Origin: Rhizobium leguminosarum
GTDB taxonomy: Bacteria; Pseudomonadota; Alphaproteobacteria; Rhizobiales; Rhizobiaceae
Assembly: GCF_004123835.1 (NCBI RefSeq)
Contig: NZ_MZMU01000026.1
Span: 62,001 to 126,000, forward strand
Length of the DNA stretch: 64,000 bases
Reading direction: 5' to 3'
Positions 9,175 to 17,620 of this stretch are shown here, one piece after another. A model generated the notes under the pieces. The model had not been told where the DNA came from. It worked only from the letters and a program-made list of their open reading frames with translations, and did not search any database. Position 1 is the stretch's first letter. Every line of letters begins with the position of its first letter. Made by a program: the position numbers and the translations under genes.

Positions 9175-9202
9175 CCGACAGCGCCGGGTTCGGCGCTGTC
9201 GG
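9175..9202 (-). terminator. Hairpin downstream of thrS
   Basis: An 11-bp perfect stem (CCGACAGCGCC with GGCGCTGTCGG, six-base loop) lies just past the thrS stop codon. The T-tract is weak, so termination strength is uncertain. Confidence 0.6.
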
Positions 9203-9217
9203 ATACCGGCCATTTGT

Positions 9218-11203
9218 TCAGGCCGCCTTGGCTTTTTTTGCTTCGGCCTTGCGACGGATGTCGGGCGGTGTCGCTTCGAGAGCAAGGCTCTCGACGGCGG
9301 CGTCGAGCCCGATCGAAATCTGGTCCTGGCTGCCGAGGCGGCGGATGTTGACCGTGCGCTCCTCGGCTTCCTTCCTGCCGCAGACGATGATGACAGGAAC
9401 CTTGGTGACCGAATGCTCGCGGATCTTGTAGTTGATCTTCTCGTTGCGGAAATCGGTCTCGACATTGAGCCCGGCTTCGCGCAGCGCCTCGGCCACCTCA
9501 AGCCCGTAGGCATCGGCTTCCGAAGTGATCGTTGCGACTACAACCTGCAGTGGCGATACCCAGAGCGGCAGGTGGCCGGCGAAGTTCTCGATCAGGATGC
9601 CGAGGAAACGCTCCATCGAGCCGCAGATGGCGCGATGGATCATCACCGGCTGCGTCTTTTCGGAGTTGCTGTCGATGTAGAAGGCGCCGAAGCGTTCCGG
9701 CAGGTTGAAGTCGACCTGCGTCGTGCCGCACTGCCATTCGCGGCCGATGGCATCCTTCAGCGTATACTCGAACTTCGGCCCGTAGAAGGCGCCCTCGCCC
9801 GGCATGATGCCGGTCTTGATATTGTTCGACTGCTGCTGGATCGTCTCCAGCACGCCCATCATCACGCTTTCGGCGCGGTCCCAGAGTTCGTCCGAACCGA
9901 CACGTTTGTCCGGCCGGGTCGAGAGCTTGATGGTGACCTCGTCGAAGCCGAAGTCCTGGTAGACCGAAAGGATCAGGTCGTTGATCTTCAGGCATTCGGC
10001 GGCCATCTGCTCGTCGGTGCAGAAGATGTGCGCGTCGTCCTGCGTGAAGCCGCGCACGCGCATAAGCCCGTGCAGCGCGCCCGACGGCTCGTAGCGGTGG
10101 ACATTGCCGAATTCGGCAAGCCGGATCGGCAGTTCGCGATAGGATTTCAGGCCGTGCTTGAAGATCTGGATATGACCGGGGCAGTTCATCGGCTTCAGCG
10201 CGAATACGCGGTCGTCGTCGGTGTCGTCGCCGGCAACTGTCACCTTGAACATGTTGTCGCGGTACCAGCCCCAGTGCCCCGAGGTTTCCCACAGCGACTT
10301 GTCGAGCACCTGCGGCGCGTTGACTTCCTGATAGTCGCCGGCAAGCCGGCGGCGCATGTAGGCGACCAGCGTCTGAAACACGCGCCAACCCTTGCCGTGC
10401 CAGAAGACGACGCCCGGCCCCTCTTCCTGGAAATGGAAGAGGTCCATCTCGCGGCCGAGGCGGCGGTGATCGCGCTTTTCGGCTTCGGCAAGCATATGCA
10501 GGTAGTTATCGAGTTCCGACTGCTCGGCGAAAGCCGTACCGTAGATGCGGCTCAGCATCGGATTGTTGCTGTCGCCACGCCAATAGGCGCCGGCCACCTT
10601 CAATAGCTTGAAGGCGCTGCCGATCTGGCCGGTCGAGGCCATATGCGGGCCGCGGCAGAGGTCGAACCAGTCGCCCTGGTAATAGATCTTGAGATCCTGC
10701 CCTTCCGGGATCGCATCGACGAGTTCGACCTTGTACTGCTCGCCCTTGTCGGCGAAGACCTGTTTCGCCTTCTCGCGCGACCAGACCTGCTTGGTGAAGG
10801 CGGCGTTGCGGGCGATGATCTCCTTCATCTTCTTTTCGATCTTCGGCAGATCGTCGAGTGTGAAGGGCTCGTTCTTGGCGAAGTCGTAATAGAAACCGTT
10901 TTCGATGACCGGGCCGATCGTCACCTGGGTGCCGGGCCAGAGCTCCTGCACCGCTTCGGCCATGACATGCGCCGCGTCATGGCGGATGAGTTCCAGCGCG
11001 CGATCGTCATTGCGGGTGATGATCTCGATCCTGCCGGTCGTCACGGGATCGGAAAGATCGCGCACGGTGCCGTCGATCGCAACGGCGACCGCCTTCTTGG
11101 CGAGCGACTTGGAAATGGATTCGGCGACATCCCGGCCGGTTGCGCCGGCATCATAGCCGCGCACAGAACCATCGGGAAATGTCAGGGAAATAGCTTGGGA
11201 CAT
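9218..11203 (-). CDS. thrS: Threonyl-tRNA synthetase
   Basis: This 661-residue class II synthetase charges tRNA-Thr with threonine. The order is complete: N-terminal TGS domain (ISLTFPDGSVRGYDAGATG), editing domain with HDAAHVMAEAV, catalytic core with motif 2 around RVRGFTQDDAHIFC and the zinc-binding cysteine in KPMNCPGHIQIF, and the anticodon-binding domain from about residue 555. I use the ATG at 11203 (MSQAISLTF), which has GGAGAATTTCG upstream; a frame open to 11251 adds 16 unlikely residues. It ends with a Lys/Ala-rich tail. It is last in the group U-type scaffold, yidD, DUF1697, thrS. Confidence 0.97.
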   Translation of the reverse strand: MSQAISLTFPDGSVRGYDAGATGRDVAESISKSLAKKAVAVAIDGTVRDLSDPVTTGRIEIITRNDDRALELIRHDAAHVMAEAVQELWPGTQVTIGPVIENGFYYDFAKNEPFTLDDLPKIEKKMKEIIARNAAFTKQVWSREKAKQVFADKGEQYKVELVDAIPEGQDLKIYYQGDWFDLCRGPHMASTGQIGSAFKLLKVAGAYWRGDSNNPMLSRIYGTAFAEQSELDNYLHMLAEAEKRDHRRLGREMDLFHFQEEGPGVVFWHGKGWRVFQTLVAYMRRRLAGDYQEVNAPQVLDKSLWETSGHWGWYRDNMFKVTVAGDDTDDDRVFALKPMNCPGHIQIFKHGLKSYRELPIRLAEFGNVHRYEPSGALHGLMRVRGFTQDDAHIFCTDEQMAAECLKINDLILSVYQDFGFDEVTIKLSTRPDKRVGSDELWDRAESVMMGVLETIQQQSNNIKTGIMPGEGAFYGPKFEYTLKDAIGREWQCGTTQVDFNLPERFGAFYIDSNSEKTQPVMIHRAICGSMERFLGILIENFAGHLPLWVSPLQVVVATITSEADAYGLEVAEALREAGLNVETDFRNEKINYKIREHSVTKVPVIIVCGRKEAEERTVNIRRLGSQDQISIGLDAAVESLALEATPPDIRRKAEAKKAKAA

Positions 11204-11326
11204 CGAAATTCTCCTTGTCCAGTCCCGCCAACGAATGCGGGTGGTTGACATGAAAGCGCCTCTGCGGAGCTGAATGCGCAGCCGCCTGATAGCCAGATTT
11301 CCTGTCTGAGTAAAGAAAAAGCGAGG

Positions 11327-11854
11327 TTATATAATCATTTCGGTAAGGCCGCGCACGGTGTTCCAGTTGCGCATCGTACCGACGCCGAGCCGCTTGGTCG
11401 TCAGCGCCGAAAGCAGCTTGGATTGGCTCGGCTTGCCGGCGAAATCGATCCAGAGATCGCCGCCGACGACGGCGATGCGCTGTCCCTCCGTCATCAGCGG
11501 TTTCAGCGCCTCCACCTTCTTGGGATCGACCGGCAGACGCATCACCCGGACGATGACCTGGTCGCCATTGCCGTCCTTGAAAGGATTGGTGCTGCAAAGC
11601 GCCATCCAGGTGCAGTCGCTGCGGACGATGATATCGACATGTTTGCCGAACTTTTCTTCAAAACCCTCTTCCAGATGGGTCTCGACTTCGTGCGGCCGCA
11701 TCTCGTCGGCCTCGAAGACAAGATTGCCTGTAGAAACCAGCGTGCGCGGCTCGCGATAACCGAGTTCTTCGGCAAGTGCGCGCAAATCCTGCATGATGAC
11801 GCGGCGGTCGGGCGTCAGGACAATGCTGTGCAGAAGGGCGATGAAGGTGCTCAT
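11327..11854 (-). CDS. DUF1697 domain-containing protein
   Basis: This 175-residue protein is DUF1697: MSTFIALLHSIVLTPDRRVIMQDLRALAEELGY with the STGNLVF segment around residue 45, and the closing GTMRNWNTVRGL. The family is cytosolic and of unknown function. The ATG at 11854 lies five bases after the yidD stop codon, so the two are in one operon. Confidence 0.87.
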   Translation of the reverse strand: MSTFIALLHSIVLTPDRRVIMQDLRALAEELGYREPRTLVSTGNLVFEADEMRPHEVETHLEEGFEEKFGKHVDIIVRSDCTWMALCSTNPFKDGNGDQVIVRVMRLPVDPKKVEALKPLMTEGQRIAVVGGDLWIDFAGKPSQSKLLSALTTKRLGVGTMRNWNTVRGLTEMII

Positions 11855-11859
11855 GGCGC

Positions 11860-12264
11860 TCACCCTTTCTTCCGCCCGAGGACGAGATAACGCCACGGCG
11901 TCCACCAGCGGAAGCTGTCGCCGAGCATCTCCGGCACCTGGTCGAGACCGCTGGTGCCGCCCGGGCCGCAGCGGCCGACGCGAAACAATGTCATCCAGCC
12001 GCCGGCCCAAAGGCCGTGGCGGGCGATCGACTCGTAGCCATATTCGGAGCAGGTCGGGATATGGCGGCAGGAATTGCCGACAAAGCCGGAAAGCGTCAGC
12101 TGGTAGAGGCGGATCAGCCCCATGCCGAGCAGGCGGTCGGGCGTCTTGCGGAACGGACCGATATAGTTGCGGGAGGTGCGTGCGGCCTTTTCGCGCGGCT
12201 TTGCTGATCCGGCGGCACCGCCGTCGTCCTCATCATCGGCCTGCCGAACGCAGAACTCGCACAT
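11860..12264 (-). CDS. yidD: Membrane protein insertion efficiency factor YidD
   Basis: This 134-residue protein carries the YidD/DUF37 core: LIRLYQLTLSGFVGNSCRHIPTCSEYGYESIARHGLWAGGW, with the three conserved cysteines (the RHIPTCS segment, and RCGPGG). YidD is a small membrane-associated protein that assists YidC-dependent insertion. The N-terminus has an additional charged extension with its own CEFC pair, longer than the usual 70-90 residues. It follows the U-type scaffold gene by five bases. In many bacteria yidD is in the rnpA-yidC cluster; here it is not. Confidence 0.92.
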   Translation of the reverse strand: MCEFCVRQADDEDDGGAAGSAKPREKAARTSRNYIGPFRKTPDRLLGMGLIRLYQLTLSGFVGNSCRHIPTCSEYGYESIARHGLWAGGWMTLFRVGRCGPGGTSGLDQVPEMLGDSFRWWTPWRYLVLGRKKG

Positions 12265-12269
12265 GTCAG

Positions 12270-12716
12270 TTACGCCTCGACAACTTCCGCGCGTTTCGCC
12301 TCGATCTGCCCGACCGCATCGACGACGGCATCGAAGGTCAGCATCGTCGAGGCATGGCGGGCCTTGTAGTCCCGCACCGGCAGCAGATAGCGCATGTCTT
12401 CGAATCGTCCATGAGGCCCCGCCCCGTCCGCTTTCAACATGGCCAGCATGTCCTGGCGGGCCTGGCGCAATTCGTCCGACGTGGCGCCGACGACGTGGCG
12501 GGCCATGATCGAGGACGAGGCCTGGCCGAGTGCGCAGGCCTTCACGTCATGAGCAAAACCGGTCACGGTGTCGCCGTCCATCTTCAGCCAGATCCGCACC
12601 TTCGAGCCACAGAGCTTGGAATGGGCCTGGGCGCTCGCATCGGCATCATCAAGCGTACCGGTCAGCGGAATATTGCCGGCGAATTCGAGGATTTTGCTGT
12701 TGTAGATATCGTCCAT
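12270..12716 (-). CDS. U-type iron-sulfur cluster scaffold protein (NifU N-domain/SufU-like)
   Basis: This 148-residue protein starts MDDIYNSKILEFAGNIPLTG and has the three scaffold cysteine regions: SKLCGSKVRIWL, KACALGQASSSIMA and a position near the C-terminal half. It should assemble or transfer Fe-S clusters in the cytosol. The third region shows no obvious cysteine (RYLLPVRDYKARH in place of the usual RxxC), so it may act differently from IscU. I start it at the ATG at 12716; a frame six codons longer is less likely. It heads the yidD-DUF1697-thrS group and diverges from folE. Confidence 0.85.
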   Translation of the reverse strand: MDDIYNSKILEFAGNIPLTGTLDDADASAQAHSKLCGSKVRIWLKMDGDTVTGFAHDVKACALGQASSSIMARHVVGATSDELRQARQDMLAMLKADGAGPHGRFEDMRYLLPVRDYKARHASTMLTFDAVVDAVGQIEAKRAEVVEA

Positions 12717-13025
12717 GCTGGATTTCCGCTCCAAAATCGCTGCGGATCGGCCTCTGTGAGGGCGTTATTGTCGTCAAAACAAAAAACACACCGTGTCGTG
12801 TGAGGATACTTACATACGATGGCCGTCTTCCTATATGTATGTCGTTCGAAGGCCATGAAAATGCAATGGCCTGGTGTAAGTTTGATTGGGAAACCGTGCC
12901 GGACGGGCGTTGAAATTGCCCTGAAAGCCCCGGAGCCTGCCAAAGGTGCATGAATTCCCGCATGGGATTGACCAGTGGCGATTCCGACAGATGGGTCCGC
13001 GGTGCGGGCCAGGAGACCATTGTTC
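12717..13025. other. Divergent promoter region, U-type scaffold / folE
   Basis: These 309 bases separate two diverging genes. They hold an AT-richer part (12770-12850) with a loose inverted pair (ACATAC near 12812 and GTATGT near 12836) and a short GGGC/GCCC hairpin near 12907-12923. I looked for a known riboswitch and did not find one. Both promoters must lie here. Confidence 0.45.
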
Positions 13026-13640
13026 ATGGACGCCATCGTAAAGAATTTTCCGCAGACGAACCGAGATTCGGATCGCCCCTCCCAGCAGGAGGCGGAGGAA
13101 GCCGTTCGCGTTCTGCTGCGCTGGGCCGGTGACGACCCGACGCGTGAAGGCCTGCTCGAAACGCCGGCCCGCGTCGTCAAATCGTACCGCGAGCTTTTTT
13201 CCGGTTACGACATGGCGGCGGAAGACGTGCTCGGCCGCACCTTCGAGGAGGTCGCCGGTTACGACGACATGGTCCTCGTCAAGGATATTCCGTTCTACTC
13301 GCATTGCGAACACCACATGGTGCCGATCATCGGCAAGGCCCACGTCGCCTACATGCCGGACGGACGTGTGCTCGGCCTGTCGAAGATTGCCCGTGTCGTC
13401 GAGATCTATGGCCGCCGCCTGCAGACGCAGGAAACGATGACCGCGCAGATCGCCCGGGCCATCGACGATACGCTGAATCCGCGCGGTGTCGCGGTATTGA
13501 TCGAGGCCGAACATATGTGCATGGCGATGCGCGGCGTTCAGAAGCAGGGCTCGACCACGTTGACGACGACGTTTACGGGAACGTTCAAGACTGAGCCGGC
13601 CGATCAGGCCCGTTTCATGACCATGGTGCGGAGCCGCTGA
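13026..13640 (+). CDS. folE: GTP cyclohydrolase I
   Basis: This 204-residue enzyme converts GTP to 7,8-dihydroneopterin triphosphate, the first step of folate synthesis. The catalytic and zinc-binding stretch SHCEHHMVPIIGKAHVAYMP and the later HMCMAMRGVQKQGSTTLTT are intact, including both zinc cysteines. LETPARVVKSYRELFSGY is the typical N-terminal helix. The ATG at 13026 (MDAIVKNFPQ) matches other rhizobial FolE starts. hisI follows 25 bases later on the same strand. Confidence 0.96.
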   Translation: MDAIVKNFPQTNRDSDRPSQQEAEEAVRVLLRWAGDDPTREGLLETPARVVKSYRELFSGYDMAAEDVLGRTFEEVAGYDDMVLVKDIPFYSHCEHHMVPIIGKAHVAYMPDGRVLGLSKIARVVEIYGRRLQTQETMTAQIARAIDDTLNPRGVAVLIEAEHMCMAMRGVQKQGSTTLTTTFTGTFKTEPADQARFMTMVRSR

Positions 13641-13665
13641 TACCGGCTCCCTCAGGAGGGCCGCG

Positions 13666-14118
13666 ATGAGTCAACTGATCTTCAATCAACCATCCGAGGA
13701 CAAGTCGGCGTTGGAAGACGCCGGCGATTTCACGCCGCGCTTCGACGACCGTGGCCTGATTACCGCGATCGTCACCGATGCCGGCGACGGTGAGCTGCTG
13801 ATGGTGGCGCATATGAATGCTCAGGCGCTGGCGCTGACCATCCAGACCGGCACGGCGCACTATTTCAGCCGTTCGCGCGGCAAGCTCTGGAAGAAGGGCG
13901 AGACCTCGGGTAATCTCCAGACGGTGAAGGAAATCCGCACCGATTGCGATCAGGACGCCATCTGGCTGAAGGTCGAGGTCGCCGGCCACGACGCCACCTG
14001 TCACACCGGCCGCCGCTCCTGCTTCTACCGGACGATCACGCTGCGGGACGGAAAGCCGATGCTGGATATCGTTGACGACGAGCTTCATTTCGATCCGCAG
14101 GACGTCTACGGAAAATAG
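13666..14118 (+). CDS. hisI: Phosphoribosyl-AMP cyclohydrolase
   Basis: This 150-residue enzyme opens the adenine ring of phosphoribosyl-AMP in histidine synthesis. It has the MVAHMNAQALALTIQTG stretch, SRGKLWKKGETSGN, the DCDQDAIWLKV metal site and the zinc-binding CHTGRRSCFYR. It is the stand-alone HisI form without a fused HisE pyrophosphohydrolase, as usual in alpha-proteobacteria. A GGAGGG ribosome site precedes the ATG. It is probably cotranscribed with folE. Confidence 0.96.
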   Translation: MSQLIFNQPSEDKSALEDAGDFTPRFDDRGLITAIVTDAGDGELLMVAHMNAQALALTIQTGTAHYFSRSRGKLWKKGETSGNLQTVKEIRTDCDQDAIWLKVEVAGHDATCHTGRRSCFYRTITLRDGKPMLDIVDDELHFDPQDVYGK

Positions 14119-14235
14119 CCCCGAATTCTCCGACATTTGCTCCTTATTGCGCCAGAAACCGCTTCTATATACCATTTGGAAACTGATCGGGCACACTATC
14201 GGGAACCAAGTGTTCTGCTGGGAGGGGAGAGCGCC

Positions 14236-15201
14236 ATGCTGAGCTGGAGTCTGCATCGTCAAAGCTCTGAAGGCGAGGGTGGTTCCGATTCCGGCATGTC
14301 GACCACGCTCGATATGCTCCCGCCTCCTGCGCCCCAAAAGAAAATCAAGATCGCGCTGGCACTCGGCGGCGGCGCTGCCCGCGGCTGGGCCCATATCGGC
14401 GTGCTGCGCGCCCTCGACGAGGCAAAGGTCGAGATCGGCATGATTGCCGGCACCTCGATCGGCGCGCTGGTCGGTGGCTGCTATCTCGCCGGCAAGCTCG
14501 ATGAACTCGAAAGTTTCGCGCGCTCGCTGACGATGCGCCGCATCGCAAGTCTCCTCGACCTCACCATTGGCGGCAGCGGCCTATTCGGCGGTATGCGGCT
14601 GACCAAGCGCATGCAGGAACATCTCGAAGGCCTGAACGTCGAGGATCTCGACCGGCCATTCGTCGCGGTCGCGGCCGAGGTCAATACCGGCCATGAGGTC
14701 TGGATCGCCAATGGTTCGCTGATTACGGCGCTGCGCGCCTCCTATGCCCTGCCCGGCATTTTCGAGCCGGTGCGCAGCAATCACCGCACGCTGGTCGATG
14801 GGGCGCTGGTCAATCCCGTCCCCGTCTCCGTCTGCCGCGCCTACGAGCAGCCGCTCGTCGTCGCCGTCAACCTCAATTACGATCTCTACGGCCGCTCGGC
14901 CGTCGTCCGGCACAATGCCAGTCTGTCGGCCCAGGAAGTGCAGAAACAGGAAGAGGCGCCCTATGCGCGCCTCGGCATGACCGGCGTCATGGTGCAGGCC
15001 TTCAACATCATCCAGGACAGGATCGCCCGCGCCCGTCTTGCCGGCGACCCGCCGGACATTTCGCTGCAGCCGCGTCTCAGCTATATCGGCCTTTCCGAAT
15101 TCCACCGGGCCGGCGAGGCGATCGAACGCGGCTACGAGGAAGCCAGAGCCCGGCTCCCCGAGATCAAGCGCATGCAGGAAGTCTACGCCACCCACCCCTG
15201 A
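14236..15201 (+). CDS. Patatin-like phospholipase
   Basis: This 321-residue protein has all patatin landmarks: the oxyanion-hole GGGAARGWAHIGVL, the nucleophile elbow GTSIG (about residue 75) and the DGALVNPVPV aspartate (about residue 190), forming the Ser-Asp dyad. It should hydrolyse acyl ester bonds of phospholipids. It resembles the bacterial RssA/NTE subgroup. I chose the ATG at 14236, preceded by GGAGGGGAG; the frame is open further upstream with less convincing sequence. Confidence 0.92.
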   Translation: MLSWSLHRQSSEGEGGSDSGMSTTLDMLPPPAPQKKIKIALALGGGAARGWAHIGVLRALDEAKVEIGMIAGTSIGALVGGCYLAGKLDELESFARSLTMRRIASLLDLTIGGSGLFGGMRLTKRMQEHLEGLNVEDLDRPFVAVAAEVNTGHEVWIANGSLITALRASYALPGIFEPVRSNHRTLVDGALVNPVPVSVCRAYEQPLVVAVNLNYDLYGRSAVVRHNASLSAQEVQKQEEAPYARLGMTGVMVQAFNIIQDRIARARLAGDPPDISLQPRLSYIGLSEFHRAGEAIERGYEEARARLPEIKRMQEVYATHP

Positions 15202-15270
15202 TGCATGTCGTCCAAAAGCCTGCAGCGGTTTTGCGGCAACGACATCGGTCAAGCACGGCCGGCGAAAACC

Positions 15271-15705
15271 TCAGCCAGCGATATAGGCCTTGATTTCCTC
15301 GGCCTCACGCTCGACTTCGGCGATACGCGATTTCACCACGTCGCCGATCGAGATGATGCCGGCAAGCTTGCCGTTGCTTTCCACCGGCACGTGACGGAAA
15401 CGACGGCTAGTCATCAGCTCCATCAACTCGTTGACGGTCGTCTCCTCATGGCAGCGGTAGACCTTCGCGGTCATGATCTGGGCCAGCGGCTGGTCGAGGC
15501 CTTCCTTGCCGTGTTTGGCGATCGCATGCACGAGATCGCGCTCGGTGAACATCCCCGAAATCCGGTTCTCCATGCCGACGACGACGATGGCGCCGATCTT
15601 CTTCTTGCTGAGGATGGCGGCCGCCTCGGCGACGGTGGTGCTCGGCCCGGCAGTGATGACGTCCCTGCCCTTCAGGTCGAGGATTGCTTTGACTGAACTG
15701 GTCAT
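15271..15705 (-). CDS. CBS domain pair protein
   Basis: This 144-residue protein consists of two CBS domains in tandem: TVAEAAAILSKKKIGAIVVVG...ISGMFTERDLVHAIA and ETTVNELMELMTSRRFRHVPV..NGKLAGIISIGDVVKSRI. Stand-alone CBS pairs usually sense adenosyl nucleotides and act as regulators. The closing ISIGDVVK matches a widespread alpha-proteobacterial subfamily. An AGGAGGTTCG ribosome site precedes the ATG. Partner unknown. Confidence 0.92.
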   Translation of the reverse strand: MTSSVKAILDLKGRDVITAGPSTTVAEAAAILSKKKIGAIVVVGMENRISGMFTERDLVHAIAKHGKEGLDQPLAQIMTAKVYRCHEETTVNELMELMTSRRFRHVPVESNGKLAGIISIGDVVKSRIAEVEREAEEIKAYIAG

Positions 15706-15798
15706 TCGAACCTCCTATGTCCGTGAAACACTTGTCACAGGCATCCGCGGCGGTTTCTCCCCCCGGCACGGATATAGGTCGATCGTGCACTGCCCGGC

Positions 15799-16587
15799 TC
15801 AGGATTGCAACACATCCTTCTCGGTTCCGTCAGGTTCCATCACCGGCGGGCGCGGCGCCCGGTCGAACAGCGAAAACAGCAAGAAGCCGAACACGAAACC
15901 GCCGATATGCGCGTCCCAGGCAATCGCCTGGTCGCTGCCGCCGACGAGCGGGATGCCGACCGCAATCAGCGCGTTGCCGACCAGCCAGAGCAGCATAAAG
16001 ATGATGACGGTGCGGCTCTTCAGCGCCTCGACGATGGAAAGCCGGGGATTGAGATGCGCAGGCAGCATCGGCCGACGTTCGGCCGGAAAGGCGAATCGGC
16101 AGGCGGCGCCCATCAGCCCGGAGATGACGCCCGACGCGCCGATCAGCAGCGACACGTCCCCCCAGTTCAGGACCGCGTGCAGGGCGGCGGACGCGACGGC
16201 GGAAAAAACCCAGAAGAGCACGAAACGCAGCGTCTCGATGCGGCGCACGACCGGCGCGCCGAAGGCCATCAGCCAGAAGGCGTTAAAGAGGATATGCTGG
16301 ACGCTGCCGTGCAGCAGCGAATAGGTGACCGGCGTCCAGAACAGCTCCGGCCCCTGCTGCGACAGCGGAATCACATAGCGGGCGGGAACGAAGCCGAAGG
16401 TGAAGAACAGCCAGTTCAGCGCGTCGTCGGACAGCAGGAGCTCCTGCACCGCATAGATGACGGCCAGCAGGAAAAGGCTCAAGAACAGCGCCGGCGGAAG
16501 GTTGAAGACCGGTTCGCGCGGCCGTGCCGGCGGCTGGACCTCGGGAGGTTCGGGCGCCTTATGCGGCTCGGCCGACTGCTCATTCAT
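15799..16587 (-). CDS. Rhomboid family intramembrane serine protease
   Basis: This 262-residue inner-membrane protease has the catalytic GASGVISGLMGA serine (about residue 162) and the AHIGGFVFGFLL histidine in a later helix (about 232). About six hydrophobic helices are seen, with the L1-type loop containing a WxPVTYSLLHGS segment and a following histidine in LHGSVQHILFNAFW. The N-terminal 40 residues are Pro/Glu-rich and cytoplasmic. I place the start at 16587 (MNEQSAEP); the open frame continues upstream over a minus-strand terminator-like hairpin and is not credible there. Confidence 0.92.
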   Translation of the reverse strand: MNEQSAEPHKAPEPPEVQPPARPREPVFNLPPALFLSLFLLAVIYAVQELLLSDDALNWLFFTFGFVPARYVIPLSQQGPELFWTPVTYSLLHGSVQHILFNAFWLMAFGAPVVRRIETLRFVLFWVFSAVASAALHAVLNWGDVSLLIGASGVISGLMGAACRFAFPAERRPMLPAHLNPRLSIVEALKSRTVIIFMLLWLVGNALIAVGIPLVGGSDQAIAWDAHIGGFVFGFLLFSLFDRAPRPPVMEPDGTEKDVLQS

Positions 16588-16635
16588 CTGTCTTTTGCCT
16601 CGTTGAGGCCACAGCCATACAGGAGCGACTGTCAA

Positions 16636-16800
16636 AAAAAAAGCCGTCCGAAGTGCCGGACGGCGTACCGGGAGCTCCAGGAAAAGACCTCGACCCGGGC
16701 AGGTTGTGCTGAACTTCGAAAGTCGAAGCGATGGCAGGACAGTCTCACGACGGGCATCGCATCTCAACCGAAACCATCTCTTAACCTTAACCGCCGCGAT
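16636..16800 (-). ncRNA. Candidate small RNA ending at the orphan terminator
   Basis: A strong leftward terminator at 16642-16664 must end some transcript that starts to its right on the minus strand, between about 16700 and 16880. That region has no credible reading frame but can form local stems (for instance TTCGACTTTCGAAG around 16717-16730). Rhizobia have many trans-acting small RNAs of 80-160 bases with this kind of ending. The 5' end and promoter are not identified, so the left-right extent is a guess. Confidence 0.4.
16642..16664 (-). terminator. Intrinsic terminator facing left, upstream of the rhomboid gene
   Basis: Read on the minus strand this is GCCGTCCGG-CACTT-CGGACGGC-like, an 8- to 9-bp GC stem followed at once by nine T residues (the A-run at 16634-16642 on the plus strand). 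It is a textbook rho-independent terminator, yet no gene on that strand ends here: it sits between the divergent rhomboid and PAS genes. Confidence 0.85.
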
Positions 16801-16881
16801 TTGGCATGAAACCCGCAAGGTAGAGCCTGTACGGGCAATGACTGCCCGAAAATGCTCCGGAATGGGACAGGTTGGTGTGAA

Positions 16882-17496
16882 ATGCGGCTACAAACGACCA
16901 TCGAGATTTTTGACTACTGGAACCGTATCCGCGGCGCTGCCGATGCGCCGCTGAAATCACAGATCGAACCCTCCGCCGTCCCCCACCTGCTCCAGAGTCT
17001 GTTCATTCTTGAGAAGCGCGCGGGCGGAGACATCGGTTTCCGGCTCGCCGGCACCCGCATCTGTGATCTCTTTGGGCGTGACCTGCGCGGCGAACGTTTT
17101 TCGTCTCTCTGGGCAAATGGTCAGCTCGCGGACATCGAACGCACGGCGATGGGCGTGATGGACCATGCCATGCCGGCCCTGTTCAACGCCACCGGCTACA
17201 GCACCGTCGGTCATCAGGCCTCCTTCGAGATTATCATGATGCCGCTGCGTTCGCCGGACGGCGCCTGCGACCGGCTGCTCGGCGCGATCGCGCCGGCAGC
17301 GGCCGCGAGCTGGCTGGAGATCGTACCGCTCGAATTCCTGGCGCTCGACCGCAGCCGCCTGCTGCCCGGAAAATTCGACAAGCCAGCACCGGCCAATCTG
17401 CGCCCCATCAACAGGATCGTCGCTGGCAAAAGCATCCATTTCGGGCAGGTCATGCGCCGCATGGTGTCGCAGCTGCTGAGCGTGGAGGCGCGCTGA
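16882..17496 (+). CDS. PAS domain-containing protein (PAS_5/DUF1488-like family)
   Basis: This 204-residue protein starts MRLQTTIEIFDYWNRIRGAADAPLKSQIEPSAV and continues with LEKRAGGDIGFRLAGTRICDLFGRDLRGERFSSLW, the signature of the small alpha-proteobacterial PAS_5 group. No kinase or DNA-binding domain is attached. It probably senses a small ligand or acts as an interaction module. The ATG at 16882 overlaps no upstream gene and is preceded by GGTGTGA, a weak ribosome site. Confidence 0.82.
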   Translation: MRLQTTIEIFDYWNRIRGAADAPLKSQIEPSAVPHLLQSLFILEKRAGGDIGFRLAGTRICDLFGRDLRGERFSSLWANGQLADIERTAMGVMDHAMPALFNATGYSTVGHQASFEIIMMPLRSPDGACDRLLGAIAPAAAASWLEIVPLEFLALDRSRLLPGKFDKPAPANLRPINRIVAGKSIHFGQVMRRMVSQLLSVEAR

Positions 17497-17620
17497 CGGT
17501 CCCATTTTAGGACATCGCGAATACTCGTTTTCCGCTATGTCGGGATCGGGCAAAACAACCTTCTGTTAATGGATTGTGGGTAAAGATCGGTCTCTGCGAT
17601 TTTCATGAAGAAGCCCTTTG

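Noticed and set aside
12717..13025. Possible riboswitch in the folE leader
   Set aside because: The region is long and has small hairpins, but no known class core could be matched, and the length is normal for a divergent promoter region.
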